Source of the DNA: Mycobacterium sp.
Lineage (GTDB): Bacteria > Actinomycetota > Actinomycetes > Mycobacteriales > Mycobacteriaceae
Direction: 5' to 3'
DNA: 6,496 bases
Assembly (NCBI GenBank): GCA_020438915.1
Contig: JAGQTR010000354.1
Coordinates: forward strand, 1 to 6,496
Program-made: the position numbers and the translations under genes
Notes under the pieces: model-generated
The model's database searches: none
What the model was told of the DNA's origin: nothing
The model's input: only the letters and a program-made list of their open reading frames with translations
Shown here: piece by piece, positions 1 to 5,894 of the stretch
How the letters are laid out: the number at the start of each line of letters is the position of its first letter
How positions within the stretch are numbered: position 1 is the first letter of the stretch

Positions 1-43
1 CTGAACTACAGCCACCATTGCCGCGTGCGCGGCGTCGTCGATA

Positions 44-691
44 CTAGCCGCTGGAACCCTCGGGAGCCGAATTGTGCTGTCCGCCCGCGGCGGCGGGTGG
101 CCCGATTTCGGCGGCGATGGCCGCGATGTCGCTGGTTGATGGCCCAGGCGCGGTCACGAAGGCTGTCTGGCGGTAGTAACGCAGCTCACGGATCGACTCG
201 TGGATGTCAGCCAGCGCGCGATGTGCGAGGCCCTTCGCCGGCTGACCGAAGTAGATCCGCGGGTACCAGCGACGGCACAATTCCTTGATCGAACTCACGT
301 CGATCATCCGGTAGTGCAGATAGTCGTCGAGTTTGGGCATGTCCCGTGCGATGAAGCCGCGATCGGTGGCGATGGAGTTGCCCGCCAGGGGAGCGGTGTT
401 GGCCTGGGGCACATGCGTGCGGATGTAGTCGAGCACCATCTCCTCGGCGGTCGGCACGTCGACGGTGGACGCACGCACCTCCTCGATGAGGCCGGACTTG
501 GTGTGCATCTGCGCCACGACGTCGATCATCGACGACAGCGCGTCGTCGGGTGCGTGAATGACGACGTCGATGCCGTCACCGAGCACGTTGAGCTCGGAAT
601 CAGTCACCAGCACCGCGATCTCGATGAGCAGGTCGGACTTGAGGTCAAGGCCGGTCATTTCGCAGTCGATCCATACCAGTTCGTCACGCAC
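44..691 (-). CDS. orn: Oligoribonuclease (DEDDh 3'-5' exoribonuclease)
   Basis: Cytosolic enzyme that degrades 2-5 nt RNA fragments to mononucleotides and, in family members, the c-di-GMP product pGpG. All DEDDh residues are visible in the 215-residue product: Asp9 and Glu11 in WIDCEMTGLD, Asp110 in NSIATDRGF, His157 and Asp162 in HRALADIHES. The block ELCRRWYPRIYFGQP is also typical of Orn. I start at the GTG at 691, which gives VRDELVWIDCEM and the usual mycobacterial length. An in-frame GTG at 733 would add 14 residues that do not look like Orn. There is no Shine-Dalgarno sequence before 691, but a TACTGT box lies 8 nt upstream, so the mRNA is probably leaderless. The C-terminal tail after about residue 195 is low-complexity Ala/Gly/Ser. 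The gene diverges from the helicase remnant at 782. Confidence 0.96.
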   Translation of the reverse strand: MRDELVWIDCEMTGLDLKSDLLIEIAVLVTDSELNVLGDGIDVVIHAPDDALSSMIDVVAQMHTKSGLIEEVRASTVDVPTAEEMVLDYIRTHVPQANTAPLAGNSIATDRGFIARDMPKLDDYLHYRMIDVSSIKELCRRWYPRIYFGQPAKGLAHRALADIHESIRELRYYRQTAFVTAPGPSTSDIAAIAAEIGPPAAAGGQHNSAPEGSSG

Positions 692-699
692 AACGTTCA

Positions 700-705
700 A
701 CAGTA
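700..705 (-). promoter_or_regulatory. Candidate -10 box of orn (leaderless)
   Basis: On the minus strand TACTGT fits the mycobacterial TANNNT -10 pattern and ends 8 nt before the GTG at 691, so transcription would begin at or next to the start codon. No convincing -35 hexamer is seen at 16-18 bp. This is an inference from spacing. Confidence 0.45.
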
Positions 706-768
706 AGCCCCAGGGAGCTCCAAGACTGTCCACATCCGCCTATCGGCGTTGCCGACCACTGAGACCAG

Positions 769-774
769 TAGGGT
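769..774 (+). promoter_or_regulatory. Candidate -10 box of the helicase remnant (leaderless)
   Basis: TAGGGT fits TANNNT and is followed by exactly 7 nt and then the ATG at 782, the same geometry as the cmrA promoter in this window. If still active it would transcribe the remnant and run on antisense into the 3' end of cmrA. Confidence 0.4.
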
Positions 775-781
775 TCGACGC

Positions 782-847
782 ATGACCTCGGAGCCCACAG
801 CTTCGCCTGCACAGCAGATCGCCGCCGGTTACGGTGCTGAAGGTGCG
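782..847 (+). pseudogene. 5' remnant of a HerA/DUF853-type ATPase gene (Rv2510c-like)
   Basis: The frame from the ATG reads MTSEPTASPAQQIAAGYGAE and then Gly-Ala. In my memory of the family this resembles the N-terminus of the mycobacterial Rv2510c-type HerA-like helicase, which in M. tuberculosis lies between orn and Rv2509 in this same orientation. Those proteins continue into a P-loop ATPase of over 500 residues. Here no Walker A motif follows. After about 22 codons the frame enters the region complementary to the end of cmrA and stays open only because it is antisense to that gene, ending at 1090 (102 residues if translated). I infer a deletion of nearly the whole gene with its start and promoter left behind. 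The alternative is a small unrelated antisense ORF; position and orientation favour the remnant. Confidence 0.6.
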
Positions 848-866
848 GCGCTAGCGCAGGCGCTAG
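848..866. repeat. Short palindromic repeats at the probable deletion junction
   Basis: GCGCTAG occurs at 848-854 and again at 860-866. The first copy sits in the perfect palindrome GCGCTAGCGC (848-857), and CTAGCGC (851-857) with GCGCTAG (860-866) forms an inverted repeat with a 2-nt centre. The second copy contains the cmrA stop codon. No T-tract follows, so it is not a clear intrinsic terminator. Confidence 0.5.
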
Positions 867-1669
867 TCGCCCCCGAGCTTCTTGTAGACGGCGCCAACGA
901 TGGGCGCGACGATCGAGCGTGGCGCATACCCGCTGGCCGCCGACATCGCCTTGGATGTGACGCCGGGGACCACACGCATCTTGTTGCGCTGCAAACCATC
1001 GAGAGAGACCTTTGCGGTGTACTCGGTGGAGATCCACAGGAAGTCGGGGATCAGTCGTTCAACCAGGGACTGCTCGTCGGGGTTGGGTAGCTCGGTGCGC
1101 ACCGGCCCTGGCGCCAGCACCGTGACATGCACGCCCGCCGCCTTCAGTTCACCCCGCAGAGATTCACTGAAGGTGTTCACGAACGCCTTCGTCGCCGCAT
1201 AGGTGGCGTTGTTTGGAATCGGCGAGTTCCCCGCTGCTGATCCGGAGATCAGGATGCCGCCCGCTCCCCGTGCCACCATGCCGGGCAGCACCGCCAGCAC
1301 AAGGTCGTGCACACCGAGCACGTTGAGCTGGACCTGCTTGCGTTCGTCGGCCGGATCGAGGGTGGCCACCGCACCGAACGTCGCGGTGCCCGCGTTCGCG
1401 CACAGGATCGAGATGTTGCGGGTGGCCAACTCCTGGCACAACTCGTCGCGTCGGTCGGGGTCGGCGAGGTCGACGGCGCGCACTTCCACCGTCACGCCGT
1501 ACCGCTCCCGCAGCCGTTCGGCGAGCGCGGTCAGCACTTCCTCACGTCGAGCCGTGATGATCAGGCTGTGGCCACGCGCGGCGAGCTCGACGGCCAGTGC
1601 CTCGCCGATGTTCTGCGACGCGCCGGTGACGACAGCCCGGGCATCGGTGCTGGGAGCGGGTACTGGCAT
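863..1669 (-). CDS. cmrA: Short-chain reductase of mycolic acid synthesis, CmrA type
   Basis: An NADPH-dependent SDR of 268 residues that closely resembles my memory of M. tuberculosis Rv2509. The Corynebacterium counterpart CmrA reduces the beta-keto intermediate left after Pks13 condensation, completing the mycolic motif before attachment to trehalose and arabinogalactan. Visible motifs are the Rossmann turn TGASQNIG (15-22; a variant of the usual TGASSGIG), NAG (92-94), catalytic Ser144 in ISGSAAG, and the Tyr157-Ala-Ala-Thr-Lys161 active site, followed by PGPVRTEL. I chose the ATG at 1669 (MPVPAPSTDAR): it gives the family length and lies 7 nt from a TATAGT -10 box. An in-frame ATG at 1696 would add nine residues and overlap the divergent transporter start. 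No signal peptide is seen, so it acts on the cytosolic side. Confidence 0.93.
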   Translation of the reverse strand: MPVPAPSTDARAVVTGASQNIGEALAVELAARGHSLIITARREEVLTALAERLRERYGVTVEVRAVDLADPDRRDELCQELATRNISILCANAGTATFGAVATLDPADERKQVQLNVLGVHDLVLAVLPGMVARGAGGILISGSAAGNSPIPNNATYAATKAFVNTFSESLRGELKAAGVHVTVLAPGPVRTELPNPDEQSLVERLIPDFLWISTEYTAKVSLDGLQRNKMRVVPGVTSKAMSAASGYAPRSIVAPIVGAVYKKLGGD

Positions 1670-1676
1670 GAGCCGG

Positions 1677-1682
1677 ACTATA
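1677..1682 (-). promoter_or_regulatory. -10 box of cmrA (leaderless), overlapping the divergent promoter
   Basis: TATAGT on the minus strand matches TATAAT at five of six positions and ends 7 nt before the A of the cmrA ATG at 1669. That places the transcription start on the start codon. It shares two base pairs (1681-1682) with the opposing -10 box of the transporter gene. Confidence 0.6.
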
Positions 1683-1686
1683 TCGT
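1681..1686 (+). promoter_or_regulatory. -10 box of the UMF1 transporter gene (leaderless)
   Basis: TATCGT fits TANNNT and ends 8 nt before the ATG at 1695, which supports that start over the ATG at 1668. Any -35 contact would lie inside the first codons of cmrA. Confidence 0.5.
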
Positions 1687-1694
1687 GGGCGTTC

Positions 1695-3032
1695 ATGAGC
1701 GAGCTGCGGCCTCCGGTCCGGACCTCGGCGGTGGCCGCGACCCGGTTTCGGGTACTGGCGTGGGCGCTGTGGGACTTCGGTGCGACGGCGATCAACGCGA
1801 TTGTCGTGACGTTCGTGTTCTCGGTGTACCTGACCAACACCGTCGGCGACGACCTGCCCGGCGATACCAGCCCCGCCAGCTGGTTGGGGCGTGCGCTGAC
1901 GCTGGCCGGGCTGGTCGTCGCGTTGATGGCGCCGGTGACCGGCATCTGGGTCGAAGCCCCGGCGCGGCGGCGTCGGGTTCTGGCCGCACTGACCGGGCTG
2001 GTCGTGGTGCTGACCGCATCGATGAGCCTGATCCGCGACGATCACCGGTATATGTGGCCCGGTCTGGCGCTGCTGGCTTGCACCGCCGCCTGCAGCGAGC
2101 TGGCCACCGTCCCGTACAACGCGCTGCTGCGGCAGCTGTCGACCCCGCAGAACTCCGGGCGGATATCTGGATTCGGACTCGCATTGGGATATTTCGGCAG
2201 TGTCCTCGCCCTTCTCGTGGTGTATCTGGGCTTCATCTCCGGTGATGGTGACACCCGCGGCCTGCTAGATCTGCCGATCGCCGACGGCCAGAATGTGCGG
2301 GCGGCGATGCTGCTGGTCGCCGCGTGGTTCGGGCTGTTCGCCCTGCCGTTGCTCGTGACCGTTCCTGCCCCGGACACCGGGGAAGCACCACAACGTGTGC
2401 GGGTGCTCGCCGCCTACCGCCGACTATGGACCGAGGTGCGCGCCGAGTGGCGTCGCGACCGCAACTTCGTCTACTACCTGGGCGCCAGCGCGGTGTTCCG
2501 CGATGGGTTGGCCGGTGTGTTCACATTCGGTGCGATCCTCGGTGTCAACGTCTACGGGGTGTCGCAGGCCGACGTTTTGCTGTTCGGTGTCGCTGCCAGC
2601 GTGGTCGCGGCGACTGGCGCGGTGGTGGGTGGACACGTCGATGACCGGATCGGCTCCAAACGGGTGATCCTGGTGTCGCTGACCGCGATGATCATCATCG
2701 GCACCACGCTGATGGCGCTTTCGGGGGCGGCGGTGTTCTGGGCCTGCGGCCTGGCGCTGTGCCTGTTCATCGGACCGACCCTGTCCTCGGCGCGAACACT
2801 GATGCTGCGGATGGCCGACCACGGCAAGGAAGGCGTCGCGTTCGGTCTCTACACGATGGCGGGTCGGGCGGCGACCTTCCTGGCGCCGGCGCTGTTCGCA
2901 ATCTTCATCGACGTCTTCGGCGCCGACCGCGCCGGGATGGGCGGGCTGATGGTCGTACTTTTGCTGGGCTTGCTGGCGATGCTGGCGGTACAGGCGCCGC
3001 ACGCCCGCGTGCGTCCCGGGGTTCCTCTCTAG
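1695..3032 (+). CDS. UMF1/Atg22-like major facilitator transporter (Rv2508c-like)
   Basis: Integral inner-membrane protein of 445 residues with about twelve hydrophobic helices, near 28-48, 63-84, 94-113, 119-139, 158-181, 202-222, 259-286, 291-313, 323-343, 346-368, 379-405 and 412-433, and a basic central loop at 230-256. UMF1 hallmarks are WALWDFGATAINA (23-35), PYNALLRQL (140-148) and GRISGFGLALGYFGS (155-169). The second half carries an MFS motif A, GGHVDDRIGSKR (312-323). Substrates of bacterial UMF1 proteins are unknown to me. I start at the ATG at 1695: the protein then begins MSELRPPV and the start lies 8 nt from a -10 box. The frame is open upstream to 1203, but that part is antisense to cmrA. 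The gene diverges from cmrA and ends 7 bp from the stop of the convergent MmpS-like gene, leaving no room for a terminator. Confidence 0.9.
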   Translation: MSELRPPVRTSAVAATRFRVLAWALWDFGATAINAIVVTFVFSVYLTNTVGDDLPGDTSPASWLGRALTLAGLVVALMAPVTGIWVEAPARRRRVLAALTGLVVVLTASMSLIRDDHRYMWPGLALLACTAACSELATVPYNALLRQLSTPQNSGRISGFGLALGYFGSVLALLVVYLGFISGDGDTRGLLDLPIADGQNVRAAMLLVAAWFGLFALPLLVTVPAPDTGEAPQRVRVLAAYRRLWTEVRAEWRRDRNFVYYLGASAVFRDGLAGVFTFGAILGVNVYGVSQADVLLFGVAASVVAATGAVVGGHVDDRIGSKRVILVSLTAMIIIGTTLMALSGAAVFWACGLALCLFIGPTLSSARTLMLRMADHGKEGVAFGLYTMAGRAATFLAPALFAIFIDVFGADRAGMGGLMVVLLLGLLAMLAVQAPHARVRPGVPL

Positions 3033-3046
3033 CCGTTCTCTAGCCG
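3026..3046. repeat. 10-bp direct repeat spanning two convergent stop codons
   Basis: TCTCTAGCCG occurs at 3026-3035 and 3037-3046, separated by one T. The TAG in the first copy (3030-3032) ends the transporter gene. The CTAG in the second copy supplies the stop codon (complement of 3040-3042) of the minus-strand gene. Confidence 0.85.
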
Positions 3047-3843
3047 GGCGCGGCGCAGATGGTCAGGCCGACGCCGGTCCGCTGCTCCACCTCGACGCCG
3101 TTCACTGTGATCGAACACGTCAGCTCCCGCCCGACGTTGATGATGCTGATGCTGGCCGACCCCTCGGCGGGCTCGGCCAACGACACCTGCTTGCTCCAGG
3201 GCAGCAGCACGTTGAACTCAGTCTGCAGCAGGCCTCCGGAGTCGACGTAGGTGATGTTGATGACGCGACCGCTGCCCTCGACGGTGTAGACGACGCTATC
3301 GGTCGCGCCGCGGGCGGTGGTGTCTGTCGGTCGAGTCCGCGACGGCGACGACGGCGACGTCGGAAGCGGAAGGATGGGTGTGGAAGGGGTCCGTGATGTC
3401 GTGGTCGGAGTTCGTGGCGTCGCGCTTGGAGTGGAGAAACCGGGTTCGGGTTGCGCGGGCAGGGGCGCCACCACGGTGTCCTGCCTGGAGCTGTTCACGA
3501 TCACCAGAGCAATGACCAGGCCGACGACCGTGACCACCGCGACCGCGGCGAGGATCCACAGCCAGCGCGGAGCCTTCGGGTCATCGGGCGGTGGCGGTTC
3601 GGCGCCCGGACCCGGCGGATACTGCGGCGGGTACTGTCCCGTTGCGGATGGGTCGTAGCCATAGGGTGAATACGCAGGCAGGCGCTCGGTCGGGCGGGAC
3701 GGGGGCGGCTGATAGGGCGGCCCGTACGGCGCCTGACTCGCATAAGCCGGATCGGTATACCCGGGGTAGTCATAGCCGAACTGTTGCGTCGGCTCATCAC
3801 CTGTGCCGGAGCGCCATTGCTCCTCGCGTCCGCGGTCCGTCAT
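3040..3843 (-). CDS. Proline-rich membrane protein with MmpS-like C-terminal domain (Rv2507-like)
   Basis: A 267-residue single-pass membrane protein. Residues 1-92 are Pro/Tyr/Gly-rich and probably cytoplasmic (YGPPYQPPPSRP, QYPPQYPPGPG). One helix lies at about 93-117 (WLWILAAVAVVTVVGLVIAL). A disordered Thr/Ser/Pro linker (122-180) follows, then an exported domain (184-267) resembling MmpS proteins: VVYTVEGSG, NITYVDSGG, LLPWSKQV and CSITVNGVEVEQRTG, with Cys243 and Cys263 possibly forming a disulfide. MmpS proteins are periplasmic partners of MmpL lipid transporters, but no mmpL gene is adjacent here. The ATG at 3843 has GAGG five nt upstream (3849-3852); an in-frame GTG at 3849 overlaps that site. 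Its role is unknown; an envelope or transport-accessory function is inferred from the domain and from nearby cmrA. Confidence 0.88.
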   Translation of the reverse strand: MTDRGREEQWRSGTGDEPTQQFGYDYPGYTDPAYASQAPYGPPYQPPPSRPTERLPAYSPYGYDPSATGQYPPQYPPGPGAEPPPPDDPKAPRWLWILAAVAVVTVVGLVIALVIVNSSRQDTVVAPLPAQPEPGFSTPSATPRTPTTTSRTPSTPILPLPTSPSSPSRTRPTDTTARGATDSVVYTVEGSGRVINITYVDSGGLLQTEFNVLLPWSKQVSLAEPAEGSASISIINVGRELTCSITVNGVEVEQRTGVGLTICAAPG

Positions 3844-3860
3844 GGCCACCTCATGGCTGC

Positions 3861-3866
3861 AGGGTA
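3861..3866 (-). promoter_or_regulatory. Candidate -10 box of the MmpS-like gene
   Basis: TACCCT on the minus strand fits TANNNT and lies 17 nt before the ATG at 3843. Transcription would start roughly 7 nt later and give a leader of about 10 nt, just enough to include the GAGG ribosome binding site. No clear -35 is seen. Confidence 0.3.
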
Positions 3867-3941
3867 CCTGTGCGACCGCTCAGTGTGCCGATCCGCGGCC
3901 CGAACACCGGCGCTCGGGTACACCATGCAGAATCAAGCATC

Positions 3942-5804
3942 GTGGCAAGCCAGGTTCGCAGGGTCTACGGCGCTTCGATGTCGCCGGACGCCACCGCGTT
4001 CGCCCACCTCGTCGACGACGGCGGATTTCCGCGTGCGGTGCAGCGGTTTCTGCGCGGGTGGCGCGCGAGCTCTCTTCGCGACGTCGAGTTACCCGTCGAC
4101 GGTCCGGTGACGCGAGTGCTGCACTCGGCCGACGGATACTGGTTGGCCTGCCAGGTCGCCCCCGACGGTGGCACACGCAGCCAGATCTGGGTGGTGACAA
4201 CCGACCCCGATGACCGTGATGCCCGCAGAATCGATCAGTGGCCCACCGACGTGGAGGGCACCGCCGAGTTGATCGGCTGGGATGGAACGCTGGTCGCTGC
4301 GATTCTGACCGGCGAAGACGGTGTGGGCAGCTCATGTCTGATAGACCCGTCGGCGGGAACCACGACCGTGCTGGACCGCCGCTCCGGCGGCCGGTTGGTC
4401 GATGCCTGGGCTGGAGCGTCATTGGTGCGGGTGGGCCCTCGCGGCTACCGCGACCTGATCCTGTTGCGTGGCCTCACCGAAATCGCACTGCTGCCTTTCG
4501 ATCCCGGTTCGACCACAGATACCGGCATCATTCTCGACGATCACAGCCCGCGCAGGCTGCGCGCGGGTCCGGAGGGCGAGATTCTCAAGCTCTATCGGCC
4601 GGCCAAGGAATACGGGCACAACAGCACCGAGGGCTACATACGTGCACTGGTGCGCAGTGAGAACGGCACCGAACACGCTCGGCTGATCGAGGTGACGTCG
4701 ACTGCAGACGGTGTGTCCTACCAGGTGCTGGCCGAACGGCCGGGGCATGAGATCGATGAATTCACCGTCAGCGACGATCTCTCGACCGTGGCGATCCTGT
4801 GGAATATCCACGGCGCCAGCGAATTACAGATCCTTGAGTACGCCGACAAGACGCTCCACGAGCCGATCCCGCTGCCGGGCATGGTTGCCAGCGAGCTGAG
4901 TATCAGCGCCGGTGGGTCGATGCTGGCCCTGACGGTCGAGGGGCCGTCCAAGCCGCCGACGGTTGAGCTGGTCGACCCGAGAACCGGCGAGTGGGAACTC
5001 GTCGACCGTGAACCCAGCAGCGGTCCACTGGCCGAGGATCCCACGCTCGAGCGCGTCATCGCCCGCGACGGTTTGGAATACACCGGCTGGCTGTTCAAAC
5101 CCCCGGATGGCGTCGAGACGATCGGGGCGATGCTGTTTCTGCACGGCGGCCCCGAGGGCCAGGGCAGGCCCGGATACAACGAGTTCTTCCCGGCGCTGCT
5201 GGAAGCTGGAATCTGCGTGTTCCTGCCGAACGTCCGCGGCTCGGGTGGCTTCGGACGTACGTTCATGCACGCCGACGACCGGGAGCGGCGGTTCGCCGCC
5301 ATCGACGATGTGGCCGATGCGGTGAGCTTTCTCGTTGACAACGGTCACGCGCCGGCGGGTCGGGTCGCCTGTTGCGGATGGTCCTACGGTGGTTACCTGA
5401 CCCAGGCCGCATTGGCCTTTCACCCCGACGAGTTCGCCGCAGGCATCAGCATCTGCGGCATGAGCGACCTGAACACCTGGTACCGCAACACCGAGCAGTG
5501 GATCGCCGCGGCGGCATACCCCAAATACGGTCACCCAATCAGCGATCGCGATCTGCTGGAACAACTCTCCCCGCTGCCTCGCGCGCAGGCGGTGACTGCG
5601 CCGCTGCTGTTGGTACACGGCCTCAATGACACCAATGTCCCGCCGAGTGAGTCCGAGCAGATGTGCGAAGCGCTACGGGCAGCCGGTCGGCGTGCCGAAC
5701 TGCTGCTGTTCGACGACGACGGCCACGAGATCGACAAACGGGAGAACCGTGCGGTCCTGCTCAAGGCCATGACCGCGTGGCTCACTGACGCCTTTGTCCG
5801 CTGA
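3942..5804 (+). CDS. S9 family serine peptidase (prolyl oligopeptidase-like)
   Basis: Peptidase of 620 residues. The N-terminal part (to about 365) has the repeated strand pattern of a beta-propeller, beginning with YGASMSPDATAFAHLVDD. The alpha/beta-hydrolase domain covers about 370-620. Catalytic residues are visible: Ser481 in GWSYGGYL, Asp563 in HGLNDTNVP and His595 in DDDGHEID, with family spacing; HGGP at 401-404 and the following NVRGSGGFG region fit the oxyanion side. Substrates are probably short peptides; dipeptidyl- or acylaminoacyl-peptidase activity cannot be separated by eye. No signal peptide is seen, so it is likely cytosolic. The start is uncertain: the GTG at 3942 keeps the SQVRRVYGAS strand before the first blade, with only a weak CAGAAT box 8 nt upstream; the ATG at 3978 (608 residues) has no well-spaced ribosome binding site. 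The frame is open far upstream, but that part is antisense to the MmpS-like gene. Confidence 0.9.
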   Translation: MASQVRRVYGASMSPDATAFAHLVDDGGFPRAVQRFLRGWRASSLRDVELPVDGPVTRVLHSADGYWLACQVAPDGGTRSQIWVVTTDPDDRDARRIDQWPTDVEGTAELIGWDGTLVAAILTGEDGVGSSCLIDPSAGTTTVLDRRSGGRLVDAWAGASLVRVGPRGYRDLILLRGLTEIALLPFDPGSTTDTGIILDDHSPRRLRAGPEGEILKLYRPAKEYGHNSTEGYIRALVRSENGTEHARLIEVTSTADGVSYQVLAERPGHEIDEFTVSDDLSTVAILWNIHGASELQILEYADKTLHEPIPLPGMVASELSISAGGSMLALTVEGPSKPPTVELVDPRTGEWELVDREPSSGPLAEDPTLERVIARDGLEYTGWLFKPPDGVETIGAMLFLHGGPEGQGRPGYNEFFPALLEAGICVFLPNVRGSGGFGRTFMHADDRERRFAAIDDVADAVSFLVDNGHAPAGRVACCGWSYGGYLTQAALAFHPDEFAAGISICGMSDLNTWYRNTEQWIAAAAYPKYGHPISDRDLLEQLSPLPRAQAVTAPLLLVHGLNDTNVPPSESEQMCEALRAAGRRAELLLFDDDGHEIDKRENRAVLLKAMTAWLTDAFVR

Positions 5805-5818
5805 CGGGACGGCGTCGA

Positions 5819-5844
5819 GGTTTATCGGAATTGTCCGCCGGGTA
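5819..5844 (+). promoter_or_regulatory. SigF-type promoter
   Basis: GGTTT (5819-5823) and GGGTA (5840-5844) are separated by 16 bp, matching the mycobacterial SigF consensus GTTT-N15-17-GGGTA. It lies 15 bp after the peptidase stop codon and about 50 bp before the first small gene, giving a leader of roughly 40-45 nt. SigF in mycobacteria controls stationary-phase and envelope-stress genes. Confidence 0.75.
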
Positions 5845-5852
5845 AAACACTT

Positions 5853-5879
5853 TCTACGCGCGCCAGCGAGGTGCGTAGA
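5853..5879 (+). promoter_or_regulatory. Leader stem-loop ahead of the ribosome binding site
   Basis: TCTACGC (5853-5859) pairs perfectly with GCGTAGA (5873-5879) around a 13-nt loop. The stem ends one base before the GGAGGAGG ribosome binding site, within the transcript expected from the SigF promoter. It could tune translation or protect the 5' end. No U-tract follows, so a terminator is unlikely. Confidence 0.45.
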
Positions 5880-5880
5880 C

Positions 5881-5888
5881 GGAGGAGG
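5881..5888 (+). promoter_or_regulatory. Strong Shine-Dalgarno sequence
   Basis: GGAGGAGG lies 6 nt before the ATG at 5895 and decides that start. Another ATG at 5890 in a different frame gives only a nine-residue ORF that ends at 5919. Confidence 0.75.
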
Positions 5889-5894
5889 CATGGC

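Noticed and set aside
200..706. Plus-strand ORF of 168 codons opposite orn
   Set aside because: orn has all catalytic residues on the other strand; the His/Val/Asp-rich product is a shadow.
1668..1694. Longer transporter start at the ATG at 1668
   Set aside because: It overlaps the cmrA start codon and adds nine residues (MSRTISWAF) that include the promoter sequence; the ATG at 1695 has proper -10 spacing.
1307..2245. Long plus-strand ORF of 312 codons
   Set aside because: It runs across the cmrA and transporter genes in another frame and has the Arg/Gly-rich composition of a GC-rich shadow, with no recognisable domain.
2424..3002. Minus-strand ORF of 192 codons rich in Arg, Gln and His
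   Set aside because: It lies opposite the membrane helices of the transporter; the composition is the expected reverse-complement shadow.
4824..5618. Minus-strand ORF of 264 codons inside the peptidase gene
   Set aside because: It is antisense to the clear S9 catalytic domain and shows no motif of its own.
5854..5878. Intrinsic terminator after the peptidase gene
   Set aside because: The hairpin lacks a T-tract on either strand and lies downstream of a SigF promoter, so a leader structure is more likely.
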